Assembly (NCBI RefSeq): GCF_000003195.3
Contig: NC_012870.2
Location: 1,645,501 to 1,709,500 of the forward strand
Source: Sorghum bicolor
Taxonomy: Eukaryota > Streptophyta > Magnoliopsida > Poales > Poaceae
DNA length: 64,000 nucleotides
Direction of reading: 5' to 3'
Shown: in pieces, positions 10,279 through 20,900 of the stretch
Layout of the letters: each line of letters starts with the position of its first letter
Numbering within the stretch: the stretch's first letter is position 1
The notes under the pieces: generated by a model
Databases searched by the model: none
What the model saw: the letters and a program-made list of their open reading frames with translations, nothing else
Told to the model about the DNA's origin: nothing
Made by a program: the position numbers and the translations under genes

Positions 10279-12636
10279 CTATGGGGCTGCCTCTGCCGTG
10301 CTAGGTATAGGAGGAGGGTCCTGGCTCGAAGGACCACCAGGAGAGCGTGCCGGAGGAAGACCTGCAGGGTATAGAGGAAACAGTGGCGGAACCACCGGGT
10401 CAGTGGGAAAAAAAGAAGCCTCCGCAGGGTCAGCAGGAGGTGTGGAGGTGGGGGTGGTGGAGAAAGGGAATGCCAACTCGTCAAACACGACGTGGCGAGA
10501 GATGAGGACACGACGAGAAGAGAGGTCCAAACAACGGTACCCCTTATGCTCAGGGGAGTAACCAAGGAAGATACAGAGAGTAGAACGGGGGGCAAGCTTA
10601 TGAGGAGAAGTGGCAGCTGTGTTGGGGTAGCAAGCGCACCCAAACACACGAAGGTGATCATAGCGGGGAGGGGTACCGAAAAGAGCATGGTGTGGTGTGG
10701 GGGCAGGGCAAGTTGTGGAGGGCAAGCGGTTAAGGAGATAGGTGGCGGTGTGGAGGCTCTCAGCCTAGAAGCGAGCGGGAAGCGAGGCCTGTAACAGAAG
10801 GGTGCACATGACATCGTTTGTGGTGTGAATCATGCGCTCAGCCTTGCCGTTCTGAGGGGAGGTGTAGGGGCAAGACATGCGCAACTGGACACCACAGGAG
10901 AGGAAGAAGGAGCGAGCGGTGGTGTTATCAAACTCACGCCCGTTGTCACACTGCACGGCCTTGATGGTGAGGCCGAACTGGGTAGACACCCATGCAAAGA
11001 AGTGGCGAAGAGTGGTGAATGTATCGGACTTGGCACGCAAGGGAAAAGTCCAGGAGTAATGGGAGAAGTCATCAACCACCACCAAGTAGTACTTGTAGCC
11101 AGACATACTAAGTACAGGAGATGTCCACAGGTCGCAATAGATAAGATCAAAGATGTGAGCCGCATGTGAGGAGGTAGGGAAAGGAAGTCTAACATGACGG
11201 CCCAACTGGCATGCATGACACAAATGCTCATCAGGAGTGCGGGGGCAAGGCACAGCGGAACTGCGACTGAGCTGTGTCAAAGCAGTGCTGCCAGGATGGC
11301 CAAGGCGACGGTGCCACGTAGTGGAGGAGGTGGTGGTGAAGGCAGATGCCGAAGGGGGGGAATAAGAAGGCAAAGGAGGTGCAGTGGAAACCGGGAAACG
11401 AAGGGTGTAGAGAGGCCCAGTGCTGTCACAACGGAGAAGAGGACGCCGGGAAGCCAACTCCCGCACGGTGAGGCCAGAGGGGTCGAACTCAACCGAACAA
11501 GAGTTGTCAGTCGTGAAGCGGCGAATAGAGAGGAGGTTGTGAACCATACCGGGAGCCACAAGAACATCAGGGATATGAAAGGAGCCATGGGAATTGGCAG
11601 TGCCTACGGAGGAGACAGGAATGCAGGTGCCATTGGAAGAAGGACAAGAAGGGTGGGGAGGACGGATAGAAGAGAGGAGACTCGCATCGGGCGTGGTATG
11701 GAAGGTGGCGCCCGAGTCAGCAATCCAGTCAGGACTAACTGGTCGCAGCCCTGCGGCAGGAGGAGCCGCGGGCGAAGGTTTAGCGGTGGTGATGAATGAG
11801 TAAGCCGGTGGAGGAGGAACAAGAGGCGGTGCAGTGAAGACCGCCGCGGCTGCGTCAGCACGCGACATGCCCAGTCCGGCTACGTCAGCCCGTGGCATGC
11901 GCAGTCCGGCAGCCACTGCAGCAGGCATGGCGGCGACGACCGCGTCCCCGGAGCCAGAGGAGGTCGCCCCGACATCGTGCGAGGCATGGAGGATTAGCAG
12001 TTGCTCCGCCTCGGCGATCTTGCGAGCCAGGGCATCGGCTGCATGGCGCTCGCGCTCCCAAGCGAGAGCGGCCGCCCGCATGCGTGCATGGCCGTCCGCA
12101 GCAGCAGCGCGGGCAGCGGTGAGAGCAGTGGCGAGGGCGGAGTTTGGCGGAGATGGTGGGGGAAAGGTAGCAGCTGGCATGGCGTTCTCGGCGGCCTGGA
12201 CGTCATTTGTAGGAGGAACCGTGCCCGCCGCTGCCATGAGAAGGCGAGCAGCAGCGACAGCACCGGCTGGAGGACTGGCAGCGCCGGCGTCCAGGAGAGC
12301 CGCATCCGCGCCCAGGGGCGGCGCGCCCGCGCCTCGGGGGGCCGCGCCCAAGCCTCGGGGGGCTGCGCCCATGGGCGGCGCGCCCGCGCCCGCGCTTCGG
12401 GGGCCGCGCCCAGGGGCGGCGCGCCTGTGCCTCGGGGGGCCGCGCCCAGGGGCAGCGCGCCCGCGCCTCGGAGGGCCATGCCCAAGCCTCGGGGGGCTGC
12501 GCCCAGGGGCTGCGCGCCCGCGCCTCGGGTGCCCGCGTCCACCTGAGGATCGGCGCCGACTGGTGGTGGAGGAGGAGGACCCGGCGGCGGCGGCTACCTG
12601 GCGGCTGGCCTGGGAAGGGAGGGAGGGAGAAGACAA
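10279..12636 (-). pseudogene. copia protease-integrase polyprotein part, with low-complexity N-terminus
   Basis: The frame from 12636 carries a protease active site (DSGATFHTT, residues 307-315), the integrase zinc-binding HHCC region (about residues 441-490) and a DD35E core with D502, D564 and E600. A TAG at 10765-10767 stops the frame at 623 residues, at a position normally held by an aromatic residue; the same frame then continues with the integrase C-terminal part to 10279. The first 300 residues are Ala/Pro/Gly/Arg-rich (imperfect APRG-type repeats, residues 33-112). No capsid (UBN2-type) domain and no CCHC zinc knuckle is visible. That makes it a pol-type frame without recognisable Gag. 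Confidence 0.88.
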
Positions 12637-12641
12637 ACCCT

Positions 12642-12653
12642 AGCTTGATACCA
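12642..12653 (-). other. copia primer binding site (initiator tRNA-Met type)
   Basis: Directly inside the 5' LTR the minus strand reads TGGTATCAAGCT. Its first eight bases fit the 3' end of plant initiator tRNA-Met, the usual primer of Ty1/copia elements. Confidence 0.85.
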
Positions 12654-12752
12654 TGTTGCAAACTGTGATTTTCATTAATTGGGCTGATCCTAGAAGGGTA
12701 GCCATATAGTCACATACATGGGCCTCATGAGCCTAATACTTATACTCCAACA
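12654..12752 (-). repeat. copia 5' LTR (99 bp)
   Basis: Near-identical to 6231-6328, with two substitutions and a 1 bp indel by eye. TG...CA ends and the adjacent TTATT duplication mark the outer edge of the element. Confidence 0.95.
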
Positions 12753-13265
12753 TTATTGAATAACCAGCAGATTCGGCAGGTAAGTTCAAGCCAAAGTATT
12801 TGGAAACGAAAGCGAATAAGATGGTCAAAAGTGTGAGTATATTTAGCAAATGAGGTTACTGGTTTTAAACTGGTTACATTTTTAAATGTTTCTTAGACGG
12901 AAAATAGAAAAATATACATGTCCTGATGAAAATCGTGAAGTGGCAAATCATTAGGAAACAGAAGCGGATAAAATGGTAAAAAAGCGCGAGTATTATATTT
13001 GGGAAACGAAGTTAGTATTTTTTTCTTAATTATCCTAATCACAATCAGGCCGTCGAAGGATTACTTAGCGTGGGCGTCGTCCTTGCATCGTATCCAACGA
13101 CGGATAATACCTCACCGAGTGGCCGGGCAAAGCACCCCAGTCGGCAAGTCGCCGACGACTTGACGTGGGGAACACAAAATAACGCGGGCAGCGCCACGCC
13201 AAGCGCGTTCCTGCCGGGGGGCGGACACAGAGACAGAGAGCGGAAGGAGACCGGAAGGGAAAGAG

Positions 13266-15755
13266 ATGAGCTCCTCCTCCTCGGCGTCGGCCGTGCCGCC
13301 GGAGGACGACGTCTGCTCCGTCTGCCACGACCGCTTCCGGATCCCGTGCCAGGCGAACTGCTCCCATTGGTTTTGTGGCAAGTCCCTTCTCCTACACTTC
13401 CTCCTCTCCCTTCTTGAGATTTGGCTGTTCTCTCCACAATCTCTCGATCCGACTGCGCGGAGGGAAATCCAGTCGGCCGATGCGTGGGTTTGCTAAATTG
13501 CTGCGGTTCGCGCGTAGGGTGCTGGAATTGGCCTTGATCCCTCTTTACCATAGGGTCTCCTTAGGAGTTAACTGCAGGATTCGATGCAAAATGAGGGTTT
13601 AGGGTACTGAAATAGAGGCATATATATATCCTATAGGTGAGTAGACAGGGTAATGGTAGTTGGTAGATAGTGTCAAGCTGTCGACAACACGAATTGATGC
13701 TAAAGAGAGGCCGGATCTTGGAAGGGTGGCGTCATGGAATGGAACCGATGAACACAATACTTGTGGTAGCCTAGCCAAATAAACTCTGCTGTTACTTCTG
13801 CCCGACAACACAGGATGAATGGTTTTAGCCTTTTAGAGCAATAATAAGAAGCAGAAGTTAAGAAGAACGGCTGCCCCCTACGGATCAGTATCACCCATCA
13901 CTATTTCTATTAAAAATAACAAGCCAATACAAAGATGGGGCTACCTTTTCTTCTATTGAAAGTTTGTGTAACTTCTGTGTTGCACTGTGTTCATGTTCAG
14001 TATTATCTAAGTAGACATGTAGATGTGTGTGCTCTTGTGTGCTAGAAATGACCAGACATACATGTAAAGAAATGATTCTTTTTCTCCTTTTTCCAAATTT
14101 GGCGAACTACTAATATCATCTTAAAATTGCGCAACACCTACACAACTTTACAGCCTTGGAGTTTTCTCTATTACTGAATGTGGTGATAAAATCATCTTTT
14201 ACAGGAGAGTGCATCATCCGTGTTTGGCATCATGGCCCTGCTGTACATGCTTGCAAGTGTCCCATTTGTCGCCGCCTTATAAATCTGCTAGTGCCTGCTG
14301 CTTTATCAGAGCAGGAGGATGATCCACAAGCTCACCGTATTTTAGGAGAGATTCAACACTATAACTGTATATTTGGTGGAGCACCACGCAGCCTGACTCA
14401 GGTTGGTACACTGTCAATGAAATTTGGTGTCTTCACTATACTTTCGAGAATAAAATTGACACTTGAGATTGGTAAAAGTTGTCCATGAAATCTGGTGTCT
14501 TCACTATACTTTCGAGAATAAAAATATAAAATTGACACTTGAGATTGGTAAAAGTTGCTGCGCTTGATATTTCCATGCTGCTGTTATTGTTAGAGTGCAT
14601 AAAAAAACATTGGCCAAACTCCTTGATAAACAAGGTCCGAGACAAGGTTTCATATTGTTTCAAAACAGAATTCATGCTCTGTTGCTCCTTGATTGGCATG
14701 TCTCCCCCAGTCCCTATAGGATCTGTATATGATTGGGAAATCATCTCTCCAAGAAATTGGACTATTGTACACGTGCCTTAGACATGGTGATTTTAATGGA
14801 CCGTACTTTTAGCATATAATTACTTTGACCACTTGCTTTCTTTCAGCTATCATCTTTGTTATCAGGAGCAGTTCTTATTTGGACCTGACATAATTAAAAT
14901 GTTCTCTCACACTCCTTGTAGAGAATGTTAGAAATTCCCTTGTTAATTGTAGGGTTCATTAGGTATGTGGCCTTCATGTTATAACAGATATGGCTATTGG
15001 AGCTGTCATAGTTGTATAAGGAATACAAGTATACAACTAAGATACAGCTGTCAGAATTATACAATGAATATGACTACTTTTTCAACTAGAAATGTATGTC
15101 TCTAGCATCTACCCATATAATCTTGCGGGAGGTTTTCATCTAACTACTTTGTTTTTGACATTCCTGTTATCCAGAGGTTGCAAGACCTACCCTTCTTCAT
15201 TCGAAGACTGTTCAGAGAACTAATGGATCCCCAGCGAACTCTCCCACTTGTGTTCAGGGCACGGATGATGATGATGGTAAGTCCTATAGGATCAAACTAT
15301 TCTTTTGGTTCATATTCCTCGTCAGTATTACGCTGGGAAGTTACTAAGATTAGGAAAGCAAACAGGTTGCGCTATTTCTGACCTCACCTCAGTTTTATAC
15401 CATCGCCCAGTGCAATGGATGTGAGAGATGAGACCATATATGAATCTGATAAGATGATGACTAATTCGTACTTGTAGGTCGCATTGAGTGCAATTTATGT
15501 GCTGAGCCCTGTCGACATTCTTCCTGAAAGTAAGTTTCATATTCCCAAGAACAAGTGGCAACATCTTAATAAACCTGTCGCTGCTGTTGCCTGAGCATCC
15601 TATATTAATCTCACATCAAGGCCTTGATTCTGCAACCTGCAGGTATGCTGGGGCTCCTTGGATTCGTTGATGACCTGCTCATCCTGCTGATCGTGTTCCT
15701 CCACCTTGCCGCTGTTTACCGGTCATTGCTCCTATACCGCCACGGCGGCCAGTAG
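13266..15755 (+). CDS. RNF170-type RING E3 ubiquitin ligase with C-terminal DUF1232 membrane segment, 5 exons
   Basis: Predicted membrane-anchored E3 ubiquitin ligase; animal RNF170 acts at the ER. Exons: 13266-13377, 14205-14401, 15175-15276, 15478-15529, 15643-15755, joining in phase to 191 residues. A C3HC4 RING is complete: C17, C20, C32, H34, C37, C40, C56, C59. The C-terminal part (exons 3-5) matches the DUF1232 family, with hydrophobic stretches in exons 4 and 5 (VALSAIYVLSPVDILP and LLGFVDDLLILLIVFLHLA). Intron 1 begins GCAAGT, a GC-AG intron; this is the only join that keeps HWFCGEC in frame. Intron 2 holds a tandem duplication (14414-14557). A degenerate copy of exons 3-4 lies at 27033-27316. 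Plant substrates are unknown to me. Confidence 0.93.
14414..14557. repeat. tandem duplication of about 70 bp in RNF170-type intron 2
   Basis: Two adjacent copies (14414-14481 and 14482-14557) share GTCTTCACTATACTTTCGAG and TTGACACTTGAGATTGGT. The second copy has a few extra A/T bases. This is simple local slippage or duplication. Confidence 0.85.
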
Positions 15756-16711
15756 AAGCTACAGTGCATAACTCGAATGCTTAGCTGGTTTCCATGTGGA
15801 GTTTTCTGAGATTGCAGCGGATTTGGAAGATTGCTAAGATGACGATGTGAAGGCCGGACGGCATAGCCTGTCTGTACTATTCTACTATGCCTGTTTCCTG
15901 ACAGTGACACGGTGAACTTTGGTTGGTTGATGCAAGTGAACTTCCCTTCGTTTTCGTCGCAAAAAGCTGAAAGAATTTGCCTTCGTTTGTTGGGCTTACT
16001 GTACATAGAGTTAGACTACACTTGTCATTTTCATTTTTGCTTCCTTTCCCTTGGAAGTTGGAATTGGAACCGATGTTTGTATTTCAGTAAGAGCATAATT
16101 CTTTCAATGCTCTCTTACCCAATATAATGTTTAGCTATTTTGTAAAATATATAACTTCTTAAAAAAGAAGAGGTTCACAACAGCCTTGCTATCAGATAGC
16201 TAGTGCCAGTGGTTGGCTATATATGGCCAACGAAAATCAAGGGATAGCAAACTTTCTATTTTACAAAACCAAATAGCACATCTGTTGGAGTCTATTTTTC
16301 TACTACAAAAATTCTAAAAGGCCTCCATAATAAGAATAGCAAAGCTGTTGGAGTTGCTCTAACCTCCTAATCTTTTAGCACTTGGGAAAAAAAGGCCAGA
16401 AGGGTGTCGTATTTTCTCGGGCAGTCTCCAGGTGGAAGAGTAAAAGGAGGAAAGACAGGTTTCATGTGATAAAGGAATTAAATGAGTATAAAAACAAATT
16501 CAGGATTTTTGATGCAAAAACATCACAACCCATGGGACCAACCAAATTTTGATTTTTGGAAGTGGAATATTAGAAAAATCTTTGGATCTGACCTTCTTTA
16601 TTCCTCTCAATACTTTTTTAGAGTTGGAAAACATCATATTTTCATATGAAGAAAAAGTAAGATACTCTGCTCTAACTGGGTTGGACACTACTCTCAGTTG
16701 TCATCATTTAT
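15756..16711. other. 3' flank of RNF170-type gene, no gene seen
   Basis: 3' UTR sequence followed by a Tourist-like MITE (16091-16359) and AT-rich DNA. I see no coding content. Confidence 0.5.
16091..16359. mobile_element. Tourist-like MITE (GAGCA-type ends)
   Basis: The left end is GAGCATAATTCTTTCAATGC and the right end, GCTGTTGGAGTTGCTC, is its diverged complement. TAA duplications lie at 16088-16090 and 16360-16362. The end type is shared with the larger element at 44146-47953. Confidence 0.7.
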
Positions 16712-16850
16712 GGGCCCAGTTTGTAAAGCTCCCATTGGCTGTCATGGTGGGGCCTGGGGTCTGGGCCGCGACGAGTAGAAGAAGAGGTAGGGGATCGCGC
16801 TGGCCGCTGGCCGAGTTGGGTTGGCTCTTGCGGGCGTGTGCGGCTTCTGC
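16712..16850. repeat. duplicated segment, paralogous to 27373-27545
   Basis: Both segments contain CCCATTGGCTGTCATGGTGG, then GGGTCTGGGCC, GACGAGTA, GGTAGGGGATC and GGCTCTTGCGGG in the same order. The other copy lies just upstream of the mTERF gene, so this one may be the remnant of a former promoter region. Confidence 0.85.
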
Positions 16851-17236
16851 CATGATCGCGGGGGGCCATGGCTAGCTCAACCATGCCATGGTCGCCGGCG
16901 GCCTCGACAACGACAATGGCCTGCTCGGCTTGGATGAGATGTCGGCCACAGACCTCAGCGAGCGGGACAGCATGTGACGTGACGGTGGATTGCACATGCG
17001 TGGCACTATACAGATATACTCCATTGCGCCTTACATCTCATGGCCATGGGGCGAGGCTATGCAGATCTGGGTGTGAAATCTGAATGCCAAGGCATTCTGC
17101 TCATCTCCATCTTCATATCTCCAGTGTCAAATATCCAAAAATTTCAAGTCCAAAGCGACTATGCTAATACACATAGATAACGGTATGGACTGAAACAGGA
17201 ACAAGTCCGCGTGAAATGATACTCTTCTATGAATAA

Positions 17237-17494
17237 GGGAGTGTTTAATTCCCCTTCTACTAAAAAAAAGGTTTCGGTTCATCATTTTGCATATATAATT
17301 AAACACCATACAAGCTTTTTAGTAAAAAGGTGGTTATTCTTCATTTTGGATTTTGGCCTCAAAAGGCCAAAAAAAATCCAAAAGAGCCTCAAGAAGTCCT
17401 CATGAGGACACTAAAAAATTACCATTTTGCATTCCATCATTTCAAAGTAATTGGCATTTTGCATTTTACATTTTATGAGGAACTAAACACCCCC
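17237..17494. mobile_element. Tourist MITE (GGGNGTGTTTAGTTCC family)
   Basis: Ends GGGAGTGTTTAATTCC and GGAACTAAACACCCCC are inverted. TAA duplications are at 17234-17236 and 17495-17497. A second copy lies at 48141-48425. It sits just downstream of the CPSF100 stop codon. Confidence 0.85.
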
Positions 17495-17959
17495 TAAATG
17501 ACACTGAACAGACAACCAAGCGTCACTTTCATCTTCCAGACATTGCAAGACACACTGCCTCTAGCTAAGTTGGTTAGGCAGCTTGAGTAGCAGTCCTCTC
17601 GTCTGTCCCGTGCCAAAGAACAGGTAACATCAGTAGTGCATCTTCCCAGTTCAGCACTTCCACAGACAGCATATACCATTCTTGTACTAATTTCGGCCAA
17701 CACAAGTCTAAGCATGTGAAAGGGGAAACAAAAGATGTCAAACACCAGGTTAGTACTTATGCAGCAAGATTAAAGGTTTTCTGACATTATCCAAATGTAA
17801 TCTTGGTATGCCCACTGCCCAGTACATTCTCGAGTGCAGCCGGTTCCAATACATCCTAATTCCTACCACCAAAACAGCTCCCGGGTCCCTCTCTTGCCTA
17901 TGCACTCATCACTTGCACAACACGACTGGGTTAAATGTACCACGAGAGATGCAGTTGTC

Positions 17960-20900
17960 TCACAGCAAGTAGAACTGCGAGTACAGAAGCTCCCTGATCT
18001 TGTAATAGTCCTCGCAGAGTGGGCCCTCAATGACGATCTGCTGAGACCCTGTGCTGCCCTGCAATATATATCATCGCATCACAAACATAAGACCTTGTTT
18101 GGATATTGTAGTATAACAAACTGCAATATTTAGAACCCATAGAAGCGCAAAATCAAGGTTTAGGAAAAAAAACTCTAAAAGACTACAGTTTTAAGCAACA
18201 TAACTTTCAAAACTAAAAGGCTTCTTCCATCCAAACACTTCATAATGCTGCTCAAAACCAAACTATTTTGCAAACCATGGTATGTTTTTAGAGCTCCAAA
18301 AATACTTTGCATCAAAACAGGGTGTGTTAAGTCTCACACCACCGGTCAAGGGCTCAAGGCATATCAACTATGCTCCTGCAGTTTTGTCGGTATGTCATAA
18401 GAAATTGAGGCATCTGTTTGTCATGTATCATCTCAAGTTCTGGACCATAGTTCTTGAACTGGAGCAGATCAAGTTCTGCTGAAACATGCACAGGAGTGTT
18501 CCTCCTAAATGGATGCTCAAGTTACCTTTTGGCTAGAATCTCCAATCTTGCGCACCATGATGTATTCGCCACACCGCAAAGCACCTCCGGCAAATTCAAC
18601 CTGCAACAACTCTTTCCTTAGCGACTATGTCAATGGCTTCAGTATATACCAAAAATATTATTTATCCCTTCCCGCTTAATATTATCAACTAAAAATACAT
18701 ATGCTCATCAATCAACTCTTGTTCGAGAGTCGAGACTGTTAACATCTATAGGCTATGTGAACTAAACAGCCTGTCCAGGTAACAAGTTGCATCTAGTATC
18801 CTGTTGTATGCTAGGGATAATGAAAGTTGCCAGCACAAATTTCTTCTCAACATACTATACTAATACACCTGAATCTCAACATATAGGGATAGTGAAAGTT
18901 GCCAGCACAAATTTCTTCTCAACATACTATACTAATACACCTGAATCTCAACATATTTGATCCTCCCACTCGTGTTCAACTGGGGGGGTGGGGGGGACTA
19001 CTCCCTCCATTTCAAATTGTAAGGCCATTTAGTTTTTTAGATACACAACTCTTATCATGTAACTAGACATAATGTATATCTAGGTGGGTACCAAAAGCTA
19101 TTTATCTAAAAAAGGTAGAACGACTTATCGTTTGGAACTGAGTACTTACTAAATGAAATATAAGTCTGGATAATGGCTATATAGGTACAGGGGATGGTCA
19201 AAGACTCAGCAATTCAATATAATAAACCTACCTGCCAGCCTTTATTTTCCAAAAACTGTTTAAAATCGGACAATTTTAAATCACCCACAAGAACTGGCTT
19301 GTGGGGTGGCGGTGTTGATGATGGGGGGAGCAAAATAAGCTTCTCATCTTCTTTTCCAACTTCTGCATCCACCCAAGCAATTTCATGCTCACCCAACTGC
19401 AGACCAAGCTGGTGTTAGTGATTTTAATGATGACCTGTAGTCAAAGTAAGGGCATACAACAAAGTACAGTGTTTAAAAACCAATCGCTTCAAGGATGGAA
19501 AACATGGTTACTTGCCTTACAAAATCTATAGGTACCACTGTACCAGCTAAAACTAGGCCAGTTCTTATGGTAAATGGACAACTTTTTTTTCTCGAACACG
19601 CAGGAGAGCTGCATATCGTTACATTAAGAAGAGTAAAGGAGTGGGTTTAGAAACCCCATAGGCCCATACACACACCCTTTTACACCTAATGGTGTATCTC
19701 TCTCTCACTTTTCAAACTTGACCCAAGACCACTAGAGAGGAACCCATACATTGGCTGGCTCTAGAGCAAGGAGATTGGATATTCCCCAAGCTCTGGGCAA
19801 CCTCCACAGGAGGAACTCATCTTTTACTGAAACCAAAACACTACTTAGGCTCGGTTGAATCCCATCAAATACACAACGACTGCGGTGATTCCAAATGGAC
19901 CAAGCTCCCAGAATGATGATGGAATTGACCTTATGAATGGATAACTTTTTGGCATGCAAAGCCTTTGAAGTTGAATAATGAATGCAACTGGTTCGATATT
20001 ATTTAGAGCTAGCAACTGAACAATACAGTAACAACCAATATAAGAAACACTCAAATCAACAAATGCCATATATGAAAAGGAATAGAAATATTTTGCAAGG
20101 GGCATTTTTTTTCTATAACAAATTTGCTTGGCTTAATCTGAGAGCTAAACTATACAAAATGGAAGTTGGACCATTGGATTGTCATAACAAGGTTCTCTGG
20201 AGCTTGTTAACAGCAACAGAAAGAATGAATGATAATGGTTTAGGGAATATAGCTCGTACCTTCTTAGAAATGATGTTACTCATTAACTTCTCTGAAAGTT
20301 GGACCTGAGATAACAAAATAGCACAAACATCACAAAGTTAAGAAAATGGAACGTTCAAGAAATATGCAACATACCGATTGTAAATGGAGTTGAGTCAGGA
20401 ACACATGCAAGCTTAATAAGTAATGGCATTTACACTAGGGTATTCTTGCAGCACACTAGAAGATCATAGTGTTGCATAACTTAATTAAATTTGAGTGATT
20501 AGTACGTGTCAGGGGTTTGATTTTACCTCATTGGTTCCAAGAATCAGATAAGTAGCACATTACTATATTATTAGGTTATCTGACCTTCATGACCTCCTAG
20601 GCAAAGGTTCTACTCAGTACTTAAAGAGAGTATGCAGTTAAGATTCTAACCTTATAAGCACATAAATCCGATGTTACATCAATTGTTTCCTCAATCTGAG
20701 GAGCATGAACATGAAGGTCTAAATTCTTTGTGCAATGCATTTTCAAATGTTCAGTTGCTTCCGCTGATCCATGCACCAGAACCTGCAGAAAGTCATGCAT
20801 AATTCCAGCATAAGATAACTTTCTATGTACAGGTCAACCATCGACCACAAGGATAACAGTAGCAGGCCACTCAAATCTTGTTCTAACTAATCAAACAAGA

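Larger units (their letters stand above)
6231..12752 (-). mobile_element. Ty1/copia LTR retrotransposon, minus orientation, defective
   Basis: The element is bounded by TG...CA LTRs of 98 bp (6231-6328) and 99 bp (12654-12752) that differ by two substitutions and one indel. The flanking 5 bp duplication is TTATT (6226-6230 and 12753-12757). The coding order protease, integrase, reverse transcriptase, RNase H is that of Ty1/copia. It is broken by an in-frame stop in the integrase region (10765-10767) and by a solo LTR inserted at 8254-10171. The near-identical LTRs imply a fairly recent insertion. Confidence 0.95.
6126..12779. mobile_element. hAT-like MITE downstream of COQ6, split by the copia element
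   Basis: The left part (6126-6230) begins CTGTTCGCTTGGC and carries the internal CATGGTTGAAAG seen again at 55388-55487. The right part (12753-12779) ends in a diverged complement of that start. The copia element 6231-12752 lies between, with a TTATT duplication. No clear 8 bp duplication remains at the outer ends, so class and outer edges are approximate. Confidence 0.45.

Noticed and set aside
11834..12643. 269-residue plus-strand Ala/Pro/Arg-rich frame
   Set aside because: Antisense to the repetitive N-terminus of the copia polyprotein.
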